NCBI GenBank assembly: GCA_036852015.1
Contig: JAANDG010000573.1
Span: 1-64,000, forward strand
Reading direction: 5' to 3'
DNA length: 64,000 nucleotides
Origin: Pelodera strongyloides
Lineage: Eukaryota > Nematoda > Chromadorea > Rhabditida > Rhabditidae
Under the pieces are notes generated by a model that saw nothing but the letters and a program-made list of their open reading frames with translations, searched no databases and was not told the origin of the DNA. Each line of letters starts with the position of its first letter. The first letter of the stretch is position 1. Both the position numbers and the translations under genes were made by a program. Shown here one piece after another: positions 51,852 to 62,757 of the stretch.

Positions 51852-52027
51852 AGGAGGAGGCTCACGAGTTTTAAGTGTTCGATTCATTTCCTTTTATCGA
51901 AAGAACATGGTAAATAATCACCAATAAAATGTAGAACAAAGAGCTGAAATACACTTTAAAGTAAATATTAAATTTTATAAAAAAAAATATTTAAAAAAAA
52001 CCACCGTAGTTTATAGTTATTTTTCAG
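51848..52027 (+). repeat. Left part of a second AAAGGAGGAGGCTC element
   Basis: TTAAAGGAGGAGGCTCACGAG followed by TTTCCTTTTATCGAAAG matches the left arm of 52216-52802. No right arm was found. Confidence 0.7.
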
Positions 52028-52190
52028 GGTAGTAGTATATAAACTGTTGACGCTGTTACAACGTTTTGCCCGACCTTGATTTTCTGCTGTTAGTATAAAG
52101 TTAGTATATCAGGGTAGTAGTATATAAACTGTTGACGCTGTTACAACGTTTTGCCCGACCTTGATTTTCTGCTGTTTTTGATCAATTTTG
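52028..52190 (+). repeat. Direct duplication of about 80 bp
   Basis: CAGGGTAGTAGTATATAAAC through CGACCTTGATTTTCTGCTGTT occurs twice (about 52027-52100 and 52109-52180), at the left edge of segmental duplication copy 2. Confidence 0.9.
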
Positions 52191-52215
52191 GACATTTACA
52201 ACTCAATTTTGTGTC

Positions 52216-52802
52216 TTAAAGGAGGAGGCTCTCGAGAATGAAGTGCTCAAATAGTTTCCTTTTATCGAAGGATAATGGGCTTATCTTCCAAAAAACAAGC
52301 ATTATAAGGTTCAGCGCTTTAGTTTGGAGGAATTAATTAATCTAAGAACTCGAAGTCAAATAAAATAACCTATCGTATGCAAGGTAGACTTCAAAGCTAA
52401 ACATGCAAATTTACAAGTCATTTTGCAAGCCAGCACAAAATTTGCATGCCCGCTATGGAAATCGACTATTTTTTACGATCCAAAATTTTGATAGAATTCA
52501 TAGTTTCATATTGATTTACTCCTTCCAATTAACGCGAAATACCAGCCCCTTTGGAAAACTTGCATATGATAAGCAAATCCTACGTATCCTATGCTAATTT
52601 TGCGCGATTGCCGTGGACGATCGCGCAAAATTAGCATAGGATACATAGGGTTTGCTTATCATATGCAAATTTTCCAAAGGGGCTAGTATTTCGCTTTAAA
52701 AGCTTTTGCATTGTAAAGCATGTCTTTCGGAAGTTAGTACCATCATATTTCGATAAAAGGAAACTATTTGAGCACTTCATTCTCGTGATGCTCCTCCTTT
52801 AA
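52216..52802 (+). repeat. TTAA MITE (AAAGGAGGAGGCTC termini) carrying a nested MITE
   Basis: About 52 bp arms: TTAAAGGAGGAGGCTCTCGAG on the left and CTCGTGATGCTCCTCCTTTAA on the right, both followed inward by AAATAGTTTCCTTTTATCG. Both ends are TTAA. The matching place in copy 1 (41055-41058, GTGTCTTAACTACC) is empty. Confidence 0.92.
52529..52699. repeat. TTAA hairpin MITE family C, second copy
   Basis: GCGAAATACCAGCCCCTTTGG to its complement ending GGGGCTAGTATTTCGCTTTAA, with the same GATTGCCGTGGACGATC centre as the 31988-32158 copy. Nested inside the 52216-52802 element. Confidence 0.92.
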
Positions 52803-52987
52803 CTACCAAAAAATGCATCATTTTCGAAAAAATTCATTTTCAAGTCCAAAAGCCTTCAGACCATTTTGCCCATTTTTCATTTTTCAACGTTTTTCGAATA
52901 TTTTTGATGCTATAAATGACCACGATTCGGCTCCGAAAAGACCTGAAGCCATTGACAAATGTAGACCTCGAAGAACTTCTATGTTTT

Positions 52988-53292
52988 TTGTTTCCGAGCT
53001 CGGCCAGCGGAAAAACCAGCTAGTTTTTTTTACTAGTTTCCTGCTAGGTTTTTAGTCGGAGAAAGCTCGGAATACGAAAGTTTGTCGGGAAAAGCTCGGA
53101 AAATCCACGGGAAAAGCTCGGAAACGGACAAACAGACAGCTCCCGAGCTGGGCCCGCCTATTCTCCGAGCTCGGCCCGAGAACCTCAAAGTTTCCGAGCT
53201 TTTTCCGAGAATCTTCTCGGAGATACTCGGGAAATAGCCGGAAAAAGCTCGGAAATGCAAAGTTTCTCGGAAAAAGCTCGGGATTCACTAAC
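52988..53292. repeat. Insertion rich in AAAGCTCGGAAA words, absent from copy 1
   Basis: About ten AGCTCGG or CCGAGCT words occur in both orientations. In copy 1 the flanks join directly (GAGAACTTGTCAATGAG near 41230). Confidence 0.8.
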
Positions 53293-53747
53293 GAAGTTGT
53301 CAATGAGTTAAAAATCAAGAATTTCCGTGGTGTTTTTATGCGTGACACTCTCCCGGATATCATAATATCAAGTAGTAAAGAAGTAGGAATTGTAAATCTT
53401 GACTCGAGCAATAATAAGGGTAGTCATTGGCCTTGCTATAAAAAGATGAAGGAAAACAAGTTATTACTTCGATTCTTTTATATTAGATCGACCTCAAGAA
53501 GTTATCAATTACCTCAAAAATAATGGTGAAGAAGATAATCTAATTGAATACTCAACATTTCAAATACAAGAACTTGCTGCACATATTTGTGGTTATTTCT
53601 GTCTTCTAGTTTTGAAAATGCTTGAAACTTGTGTTTTTCAAAAAGTATATTTTTATGAGCGATGGCTATCACTAGAATCAACAAACGAATAGTTTTAAAA
53701 TAATGATAATGTAAGATTTAAGATAATGTTCATCTGAAGTAGTCTTG

Positions 53748-53773
53748 TAGTCTCTCTCTCTCTCTCCCTCTTT

Positions 53774-53811
<38 letters not shown>

Positions 53812-53823
53812 TCCCTCTTTTTA

Positions 53824-53859
<36 letters not shown>

Positions 53860-53862
53860 CGA
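53748..53862 (+). repeat. (CT)n microsatellite
   Basis: CT-rich tract with two CCCTCTTTTTATCTC interruptions, at the place matching 41650-41776. Confidence 0.95.
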
Positions 53863-54138
53863 GTATGACAGAGTAAGACTTTCACTTTCCATCTAGATTT
53901 GGGTCGGGTTGTGAGCGTGAAATAGGTCGACCGAATGCCGCCTTCTTTCTTTCTTCCTTTATTTCAATCTGGTGGCTGTTCATAATAACCACACATATTA
54001 TATTCTTATATTATAATAGAATCGACTATTATAAAACTAACATATGCTATTATCGCTCTTCTCGATTTGTATTAATCTCCTTGCGCTACTCTCCTATGTA
54101 TTTCTCTTAAATACGCTTCATTTTTCCAGACGATTCCA

Positions 54139-54958
54139 TGTTGACTACACTCTTCATCTGTCTCTGCTTTGGGACCAATGTACATGCAGGTTTGTTAGTT
54201 AGAATATATGCTTGGACAAAGAAAACATATTGGGCTTCCTTATTAATATGACAAAAGATGACCCTACAACAATAAATATAGAGCTCGGTTATGTTTAAGC
54301 TAAAATTTCAGATGATATCAACACCCGGTTGGTCAGCGCTCCTTCGATCTCAACATTAACTACAATAGGCAACAGCCTCTCTTCTTCGGATCCCATCACT
54401 TCGTCATCTTCACTGATTGACGTGAAGGAAGAGCTAGCCAAGATTGCCACAACATGTCTGAGGCCAGAGGATTTAGAACTGTTAACTGGGAACTGTAATA
54501 GACACGCCGTAGTCCGAATATTTATCCACACTTTAATCGGGGAAAGTGCAGTGGCCATAGGTCTAAGAGAGTTACGTGCGGCACTCAAATTGCCCCCGCC
54601 TGCACCCTGGCAACCACTTAACCGAACCGAACCCACAGAACATGAGCTGGCGTCTGCATCCACAATTGAGGAGTACTACACATTGAAGGAGCCTCGCTCA
54701 AAAATGAGAAGCCTTGATAGCGAATATTTATTTGAGCATAATGTAGTTACCGCCATCGCATACTTAGACAAGCGCCTGCCCTCGATACAAACCGTTTTCA
54801 GGAGAACCTTTGAAGAGATTTGTCCATCTGCTCCAAAAGCGCTAAATAAGAAAGCAATCGATAGTATGATTGAAGCATTACACGCGACGTCTGGCAGCAT
54901 TGACAGTGCGACTTCGAAAATGCTTAGACGACATGAATGTGAGGATGTAGTGAAATAG
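54139..54958 (+). CDS. Small secreted protein, duplicate 2 (2 exons)
   Basis: Exons 54139-54190 and 54312-54958 joined by a phase-1 GT/AG intron give 232 residues, the same architecture and length as duplicate 1. The signal peptide is MLTTLFICLCFGTNVHA. Differences from duplicate 1 are scattered single substitutions (for example GVVRWFIHTLIEES to AVVRIFIHTLIGES, QNVF to QTVF and a final N to K). The probable trans-splice acceptor TTTTTCCAG ends at 54130, eight bases before the ATG. The short intron (54191-54311) lacks repeat F. Family not recognised. Confidence 0.8.
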
Positions 54959-55030
54959 AAAATATTATAATTGCCCATTTATTGAAAGATGTTAGCACAA
55001 TGATTTTATAGAGTGAGCATTATTTTAATA

Positions 55031-55212
55031 TTAAAGCGAAATACTGGCCGGTTTTTGAAACGCATCTCAAGTACTTGCATTCCTATGCATTTATGCAACG
55101 TGGGGTCTAATTGGGGTCTAGTTTTTATTCTAATTTTTGCTCATTTGCATATGCTGCATAAAAAAGCAGGTGTACGCAATGCGCTTCAAAAACCGGCCGG
55201 TATTTCGCTTTA
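55031..55212 (+). repeat. MITE family A, copy 8, recent insertion
   Basis: TTAAAGCGAAATACTGGCCGG at the left, CCGGCCGGTATTTCGCTTTAA at the right, TTAA at both ends. The matching site in duplication copy 1 (43078-43081, GATATTAATTG) is unoccupied. Confidence 0.95.
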
Positions 55213-55470
55213 ATTTATATTAAACAATATTATTTTTAACTATTTCAAACAGTTTCTAGTTTAGATTTTAGTTCCGTTAGTTTCTCCCCAACACCCTTCT
55301 TTACTCCGTTTTCATGTCACATTAATATCTTTGTCACAATCTAGTTTATATCAATCATAGAATCACAAATATTAATAATAAAAGTATCAATAAAATCAAA
55401 ACTGTTCTTTCTCTTCATTGTTAATTGACGCACTTCGAAACATTCCTACGAACTTCATCTCTTTTCATTT

Positions 55471-55472
<2 letters not shown>

Positions 55473-55532
<60 letters not shown>
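55473..55532 (+). repeat. Poly(T) run, about 60 bp
   Basis: Starts about 30 bp after the right edge of segmental duplication copy 2 and is followed by another T-rich stretch to 55564. Confidence 0.92.
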
Positions 55533-55534
<2 letters not shown>

Positions 55535-55682
55535 TTCAATTTTTTTTCAAATATTTTTTTTTTCTAGACTAAATTGAATTGCCAAATTGTTCTCAAAAAT
55601 GTTAGAAGAATCAAAGGTTCCTAGACCTTCGATCGTAGAAATCTACGATCCTCGAAGAAGAAATGAAATTGTTTAATCCCAC

Positions 55683-56098
55683 TTAAAGGGCCAGGCCCAT
55701 TTCAAATGATCCCTATTTTTGATGACTCCATCTGATTCTCCATGTCAAATATAGTAGGATGCGATATTCTTCTAATTTTCAAGCGCAAAATTCATGCAGC
55801 ATTCAGCAATTTACCATGAGCGGTCATACCCAACTATTTATCGCAGTTGTCACGCCCATTCGCGCTGATTGGCCAATATCGCAATAGCCACGCCCAATAG
55901 AGCATATTGCCCAATTAGCGCGAATGGGCGTGACAACTGCGATAAATAGTTGTGTATGACTGGTGATGGTAAATTGCTGAATACTGCGTGAATTTTGCGC
56001 TTGAAATTAGAAAAATACGCATCCCACTATATTTGAAATGGAGAATCAGATGGAATCATCAAAAATAGGGGACATTTGAAATGGGCCTGACCCTTTAA
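55683..56098. repeat. TTAA hairpin MITE family H, copy 2
   Basis: TTAAAGGGCCAGGCCCATTTC at the left, the complement ending GGGCCTGACCCTTTAA at the right. The arms extend through GCAATTTACCATG and GTTGTCACGCCCATTCGCGC. TTAA at both ends. Confidence 0.92.
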
Positions 56099-56202
56099 AA
56101 GACTCGTCTGTGCCAGAAAGGCACATTATGGAACGAAAACAGAATACTGAAGACAAGTGCGTGGTTGAGCAATCAGTGCTTTGAGAAAACATTTGTCAAT
56201 TC

Positions 56203-56440
56203 TTTATTCAACATTACTCTGTAAGAGTCTAAGTCTGAGAAAACAAAAACATCGATCAAGTTCAGAAACACGGGCACTAAGTATTGCATAAATCCAGAAA
56301 TGTTGAACAGGGCGCTGCGCTGAATTGGCACACATTCTGTTAACGGCGGTCGTTTTGCAAACGCACGGCGCAGCACTGGACAACGGACCATGCACCTGCA
56401 CCCCATCATTTTCCCCGATATAGAAAACGCGTGACCAAAC
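56203..56440 (+). repeat. Duplicated block C, copy 2
   Basis: Direct copy of 40543-40772. In the first region block C precedes block E; here it follows it. Confidence 0.88.
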
Positions 56441-56583
56441 TAGACAAAATATACCGTAAAAAGCTAAACACTAATAGTGATATAATAAATAATAAAAAAA
56501 ATCGTAAAAAAGGTAAATAAATACTAGATTGTCCTAATGTTACCCGTTCCCACGAAAGCGTAATACTGACAACAGATGAAAAT

Positions 56584-56764
56584 TTAAAGCGAAATACCGG
56601 CCGGTTTTTGAAACGCATCGTGAACAACAAAATTCTTACGTATTTATGCTAAGTTACTCGAATTTAGCCCGATTATTTTATATCTATTTGTGTAAGCTAC
56701 ATAATTATATTATGTTGCTTTACTCGATGTGTTTCAAAAACCGGCCGGTATTTCGCTTTTCAAA
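56584..56764 (+). repeat. MITE family A, copy 9
   Basis: TTAAAGCGAAATACCGGCCGG at the left and CCGGCCGGTATTTCGCTTTTC at the right (right TTAA decayed). Confidence 0.92.
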
Positions 56765-57100
56765 TAAAACTTGAACCTTACAAACGGTTTTAAGAAAATA
56801 TATATTGTAAAAGAAAAAAATATAAGTCAATGTTTTGTAGCAAAATTAAAATTCACTAGAATCCTTACGGTAATTAAAATCCGAAAAATAAAAATATTGC
56901 AAAAAGTGGCAGAGCACAAGTAGAGATCAATAAAAATCCAAAATTACAAAATAAAAAGGTTACACCATAAAAAAAAAATCAAATGTGATTATTTACATTT
57001 TGTCTATTTTTCAACCGGGGAGCATTTTTACGAACGAAAAGTTCGCATTTGAACTGATTTGATAATTGCAATTATATCGACATTTGTAATTATCCTCTAA
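56765..57100. other. 3' flank of the PLC-epsilon gene
   Basis: AT-rich spacer with A runs. Nothing else recognised. Confidence 0.4.
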
Positions 57101-58850
57101 TTACTTCGGTCCAGCGTCCATTGTGAGACTTTTTCCGAATCGCGAAAGCCTTCTGGGCACCGAACGCACGGTTGCGAGCGAGATTTTTCGTACGACTTGG
57201 TCCGATTTACCTTTGCCTCCCGGCGAAGCCTGAATAATTGTAATAAGTAATCGACTTTATCTAATTATCTAATTGCTTTTGCACAAAAAATCATAGATCA
57301 TAGGAAGTGAACAACAAACCGTCGCCAGCGATATCTTCCGTACAATCGGCTCCGACTTTTTCGATGATGAAGTCTGGAAATGGAGTACTTTATTTATACA
57401 TGACTTACCACTACGCTAATTGTAATGGGATAAATGAGTGTATTCATAGCATTTGCTTTTCTTACCTTTACAAGTTGCACCGACAACGCCTTCATTTACG
57501 ATTTACTTTGAAGTCACCACCCACTGGCCAGTGACAATTTTGAAACCAACACCCGGCGAGGGAATCATGGGCGAACCCTACTGCCCCTAGCCCTAAGACG
57601 TCGAGCAATTTGTCATCTGGAACTCGTCGCATACTGCTCGAGACCTCGGCGACAAGTCATAGCTTTGAAAAAGTGTATTGTACCGCCCTTGGATGAAGGG
57701 GAGCACGCACTTGTGGTGTAAAAGATTTATTTGTTTTATTTTATTTTGTACTTTCAGACTAAACTCATAATTCTCCTCCCTCTCTCTGAAATAGTTATAC
57801 TGAATATCTCCAAATCGAAATAAGTCCGGTTTTTGAAACGTATGTCAAATAACTACATTCCTATGACTTACATGCAAACGAGAATTATTAGGATAAAAAA
57901 TCGACCGCAATTCACCGCACACAGCATAAATGCAGTTATTGCAGACTGCAGACTGCAGACCAAATGCAGACTGCAGACCAAATGCAGACTGCAGTTATTT
58001 GCGTTGCGTTTCGAACAACGTCTTTAACATTTTTTATTGATTACCTGTGAGTAACAGAAGTGCGTTGGCATTGGTGATGGATGTGGAGGTGGTGGAGGAG
58101 CAAGTATCTAAAAGAAAAGACAAATATGGCAAACTATTTTAAAGCAATTTATTGCCTGTATCCTATATTTAAAAACACGCTGCGCCCATTCGCCGGGTAA
58201 AACTGGCTCACAACGTTTTCCCCCGAGCGTGTAGAACACAACGCTAGAGGCTAAACGTCGCTTGCTCGTCGCGTCACGTCACGTCGTCGCAACATGTCGC
58301 TAACTGCGAGACTAGACTTTGACACGGATCGATAGACGATTTAGAAAAAAACGCATCGCCGACCAATTTTGGCTACTTGTTTCTACACAGAAACGCACGT
58401 GTGATTGATCACTGATTACTGATTATTTTTGACTTCAGTTAGATTAAATTGCTTGAAGTAATTTATCACTGTTATAAGCCAAAACCCTACCTCGATCACT
58501 TGGGTTCTCTCCAAAGATGTGGCCGACGATCTCTTTCTTTTCAGTACAAAACGGGCAAAGTATTTCCATCTGGACTGGACTTTGAAGACATTTTCTTCGG
58601 GGCGAAGGACCCGGCTTGATAGACGATGGGAGCCGGACACTAAATGGGAATTTTAGTAATTGTTCTATTTTTTTTTACTCAACTCATATTCTAGGATTTA
58701 GATGTATTTCTGCTATTGATTCATGCGCTTGAGTAATCAGTGTCTCGACGTACGTCCGCCTGTATTTCTACGCTCTAATCGGTAATCCCGCTCTTTTTCC
58801 CTTTTTCTCTCTCTCCCTCTCTCTCTCACAATCTGAATGTCAACGTTCTC

Positions 58851-58893
<43 letters not shown>

Positions 58894-60928
58894 TCTTTCG
58901 CTATCTGCCTGTCAATCTTCTCTCACATCTCTCTCCCTCTCTCACCAGAGGACGTCGATGGCTGATTGGTGCTCTCTCCGACCTCCTCTACGAGGACAAA
59001 GTCACTCTCGTTCTCGTCAAGACGTCTGGCTTTCAGGAACACCTGAATTGCAGAAATTACACTTTGGATTTTAGGATGAAATTACACTTTGGATTTTAGA
59101 AATTACACTTTGGACCTGCTGGAGTGCTCTCAAATGGGACGAAAAATAAATTTTAGGGCTGACATTTACGGAAGTTTTCATGAACGAAGAGAAGAAGAGT
59201 GTCACTGTAAAGACCAAACCACTGAACAACAAACTGCAGCAAAAAGCAACAAAGTGTTCAGGCTCTATCGCAGGTCTGCGTTTGCTGTGATTTTCTACTG
59301 TTTGCTGCTGAGCATACTATTTTACGCTCGGCCAATTCAACTACCTGCTTGATGATATCCTTGGCCGAACTGTTCACTGAAGCTCTGAGTATTGCGTACG
59401 GTTGATCATCAGATACATTGTGAACGCACACAAGAAATGTGTCACCCATGGAGCGTGCTCGCGGATGCATACCAGCTAAAGTGTACTTTAAAATTTCAAT
59501 TTGAAAAGACACCATTCGCAACGCAAAGAAATTGATCATCTTACTCCACAGTGAGTCGACCATGTTATGTCACAGATATTTGAAATGTTTTGTTGTTTTT
59601 TACTATTCATGAGCGGAGCTAGTTTACTGGGTGTTTCCAAGTATGGCCGAGTTTCCTTCCAAGTATCGAAAACAACTACCGTATTTTGGAACTACACTGA
59701 ATATCTACAGACAGACAAACGAAAAAATGGTCTCGTGGCAGCACACGGAACCATATTTTGAGACTGCAACGCGCGGTTTTTCCCATACATGGAAACCCAT
59801 GCACCAATTTTGTATAGAGAAATTGAGAGTTGAAATTTGAAACGCACCGCTGTCCACGTCGCCTCCAGCCGAGTCGACGTCCAAACTTCGACCATGGATT
59901 TGCGTCGAGGATTGAGACTTCATTGCCTGCATCACCACCTGACAAATCAGATTATATTTGGCTATCACATGATGAGAACATTGATCAGCCAGTGGGGTGG
60001 CGTAGGGCCTACAACGCAAAACTCGGCTCTAGTGCCGCACCAGTTTGGGGTATGGTGCCGCACAAGAAAATGGGGTGCGCTGCTAGATATGCACCCCCCA
60101 CCGTACAGGTGCGGCACCTGGACCGAGTTTCCCCAGTCACGGACGTTTGGCTCCTATTCCCGCCGGCGACTAATTGCACCGCGAAACATTCCTAGCGTCT
60201 TTTTATTTATGATGAATTTTCTAAGACAATGCATATAAAACAGAAAAGCCAGCTGACTTTCAGGTTTGACTTTCAGCGCTCTCGGCTAGATATATTTAAA
60301 ATGACTATCGTTTACCTCTGGCAGGCGTTCGGTGGTGTGCGCTGAGTTTGAAGGTAGCACGTTACTCGCCGTCGGAAGCGCAGTGTTTCCACCACTCTTG
60401 ATAATCGAGGTTATCCAAGCTCGCGATGAAGGGTCCTAAAGTGAAATTACTTAATGTATTTCGGTTCGGTAGACCATTCGTGTATCAACTTTAATCAAAG
60501 ACCTGCGGAACCTCGGTGACCAAAGTGTAGCTCCATTTTACTATTTTTGTTCACCTTTCATTAACAAAACTCCCGTTTAAAAAGCTCCTGTCTTATTCAA
60601 AGATAACCCACCGATCCTTTGCGCCTAAGCAGAAATTTCCGTTGTGCTCCGTTCCAGAAAGCAACGGCGTCCATTATTGGTTCGTTAGGAGGAAGGACCC
60701 TAAATGTTTATTCTTTATTCATTATTCCTAAATGTCAAAAATAGTTCTGAAAAGAATATTTTAAGGAACAGATGAAAGAGAAATACACCCACAGATATGC
60801 ACCACGCCTAAACAGACACGTATAATACACACACACTTGCACACCCACTCACACACATGCACACAAACACGGACACATATATACACACAAATACAACAAA
60901 GCCACACACACACACCACACACACAGAC

Positions 60929-60959
<31 letters not shown>

Positions 60960-60973
60960 CACACACACACACA

Positions 60974-61032
<59 letters not shown>

Positions 61033-62673
61033 TTGTTCAATCTAACCCCTACCGTTGACTGTCATACTCTTCTCCATCGGAGTGACACAGTGATTCCTCA
61101 ATGAGAACGTAGTCTTCCACTTGGTCCGCGTTCTTACCAGCGTTTAGCAGAGCCTCAAATATGTAAACTCTGGTTGCACGTACGGTAACATAGGGATCTC
61201 GTTTCTGGTTTGTTCTGTTCACAGATCTCCGATAAAATATACACATTTTCTTCCTGTAGAATTACTGTTTCTGTTCCTTCAAATGTTCCAACAAGCCACT
61301 GCATTAGAAACTAATCAAGTTCTCACGATATAGGAAATTACAACAATTTGTCTTGTTGATTTGAGTCTATTTAGTCACCTGTTGAATAACGCTCTTCACA
61401 GTGCTTCCGCTCTCTCCATGCACGATTACGGTAGAATCGTCGGCAAATAGGCCAGATATGCGAAGCACAAATATCTGTTTTTTGAGGATGGGCATCGGCT
61501 TCACCAACTCGTCCTACAAAAAATATTGATTGAAATTAATTGTACTTGTAACTTATTGAAATGATTATTGAAGAGAATACCTCATTTCCCTATCAGGCGT
61601 AAACCCGGCAACGTCTCTGTGTGTTCTCCATTAGACAACTCGGAAATGCGCAGCGTGTTGCGCTGTGGAATACGCTGCGCTACGCTGCGCTGCTGCGCTG
61701 TGGAATGTGGTCAGGGTAAGTTCTCCCTGTGAGTTGTCTCGTAGGCAACTCGGAAAAGCGCAGCGTGTTGCGCTGTGGAGTGCGCTGCGCTAATGCTGCT
61801 TCGCTGTGGAATGCGCTCAGAGTAAGTTCGCTTTCTGCCGAAGACACATAGCAAAACAGTTCTCATGGGGCCCGCCGTTTGAAAGATTTTAATAAAAAAA
61901 ACCCACACACTCCTGCTGGTATGCCAGTTGTTGGTCCACGATTCCCTGTTGTTGGCTGTCCTCGTCGTGCAAGTAAATGTGCTCTTCCAATTCGAAACGC
62001 GAACGGATGAAGAGAGCTCCGTTTTCTGCAAATTTTCCATTTTCGGACAATTCTTAAGATTCTTAAGGTATTAAGGCTCTAAGGCTAAGGTTCTTAGGTA
62101 TTGGTTTATATGTTGTAGTAGGATTAGGGTACCTAGGAGTTTTTCTAATACCGCTAATATATTTGTGAACGCGAAACGGACGAAGAGCGCACCGTTTTCT
62201 AAATAAATAATTAATTTTTGGGTTTGAAAACGTCCTTTTATTCAAAAGCGGTTCAATCTCAATGCAATGTTCAAAACGTATGACTGTATGACTTGTTTCA
62301 TTTTTGTTTGACTTGCGAATTATAGGACAAATTGCTAGATGTTTGCAGTCTTTTTTCTCTCATTTTACGATACAGCCTGTCTGACTACGAGTTCCTAGGG
62401 TTAAAGTATGACTTTTATCATGTTTATTTAAAAAAAAACTGGCACGATTGTCATTATGTAATTAGCCATGATAATTGATAATTTCCATGATTGTCATTAG
62501 TCATGATAATTGCCTCAATTAACAAACAGAATAGCATCGTCAAAATAGGAAACCTGTAGGCTGATTGGCCGGTGTTCGCAATGGAAGATGCCTATAACCG
62601 GGACGAAGGCACCGCACAGGAACAACTCTGGAATATTTATTAGTTAGGAATTACGTCTCTCGCTCTCTCTCTT

Positions 62674-62757
<84 letters not shown>

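Larger units (their letters stand above)
52130..55440 (+). repeat. Segmental duplication E, copy 2
   Basis: Direct copy of 40990-43290, about 1 kb longer because of three insertions (52216-52802 with a nested element, 52988-53292 and 55031-55212). Confidence 0.92.

Noticed and set aside
57475..57570. Extra PLC-epsilon exon on the minus strand
   Set aside because: A GT donor is present, but all frames close quickly and the neighbouring exons join in phase without it.
59830..60238. Plus-strand frames of 121 and 133 codons
   Set aside because: They overlap a phase-consistent PLC-epsilon exon on the other strand and an inverted repeat; no splice or family support.
60761..61058. Cys/Val-rich and His/Thr-rich frames
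   Set aside because: Pure products of the (CA)n microsatellite.
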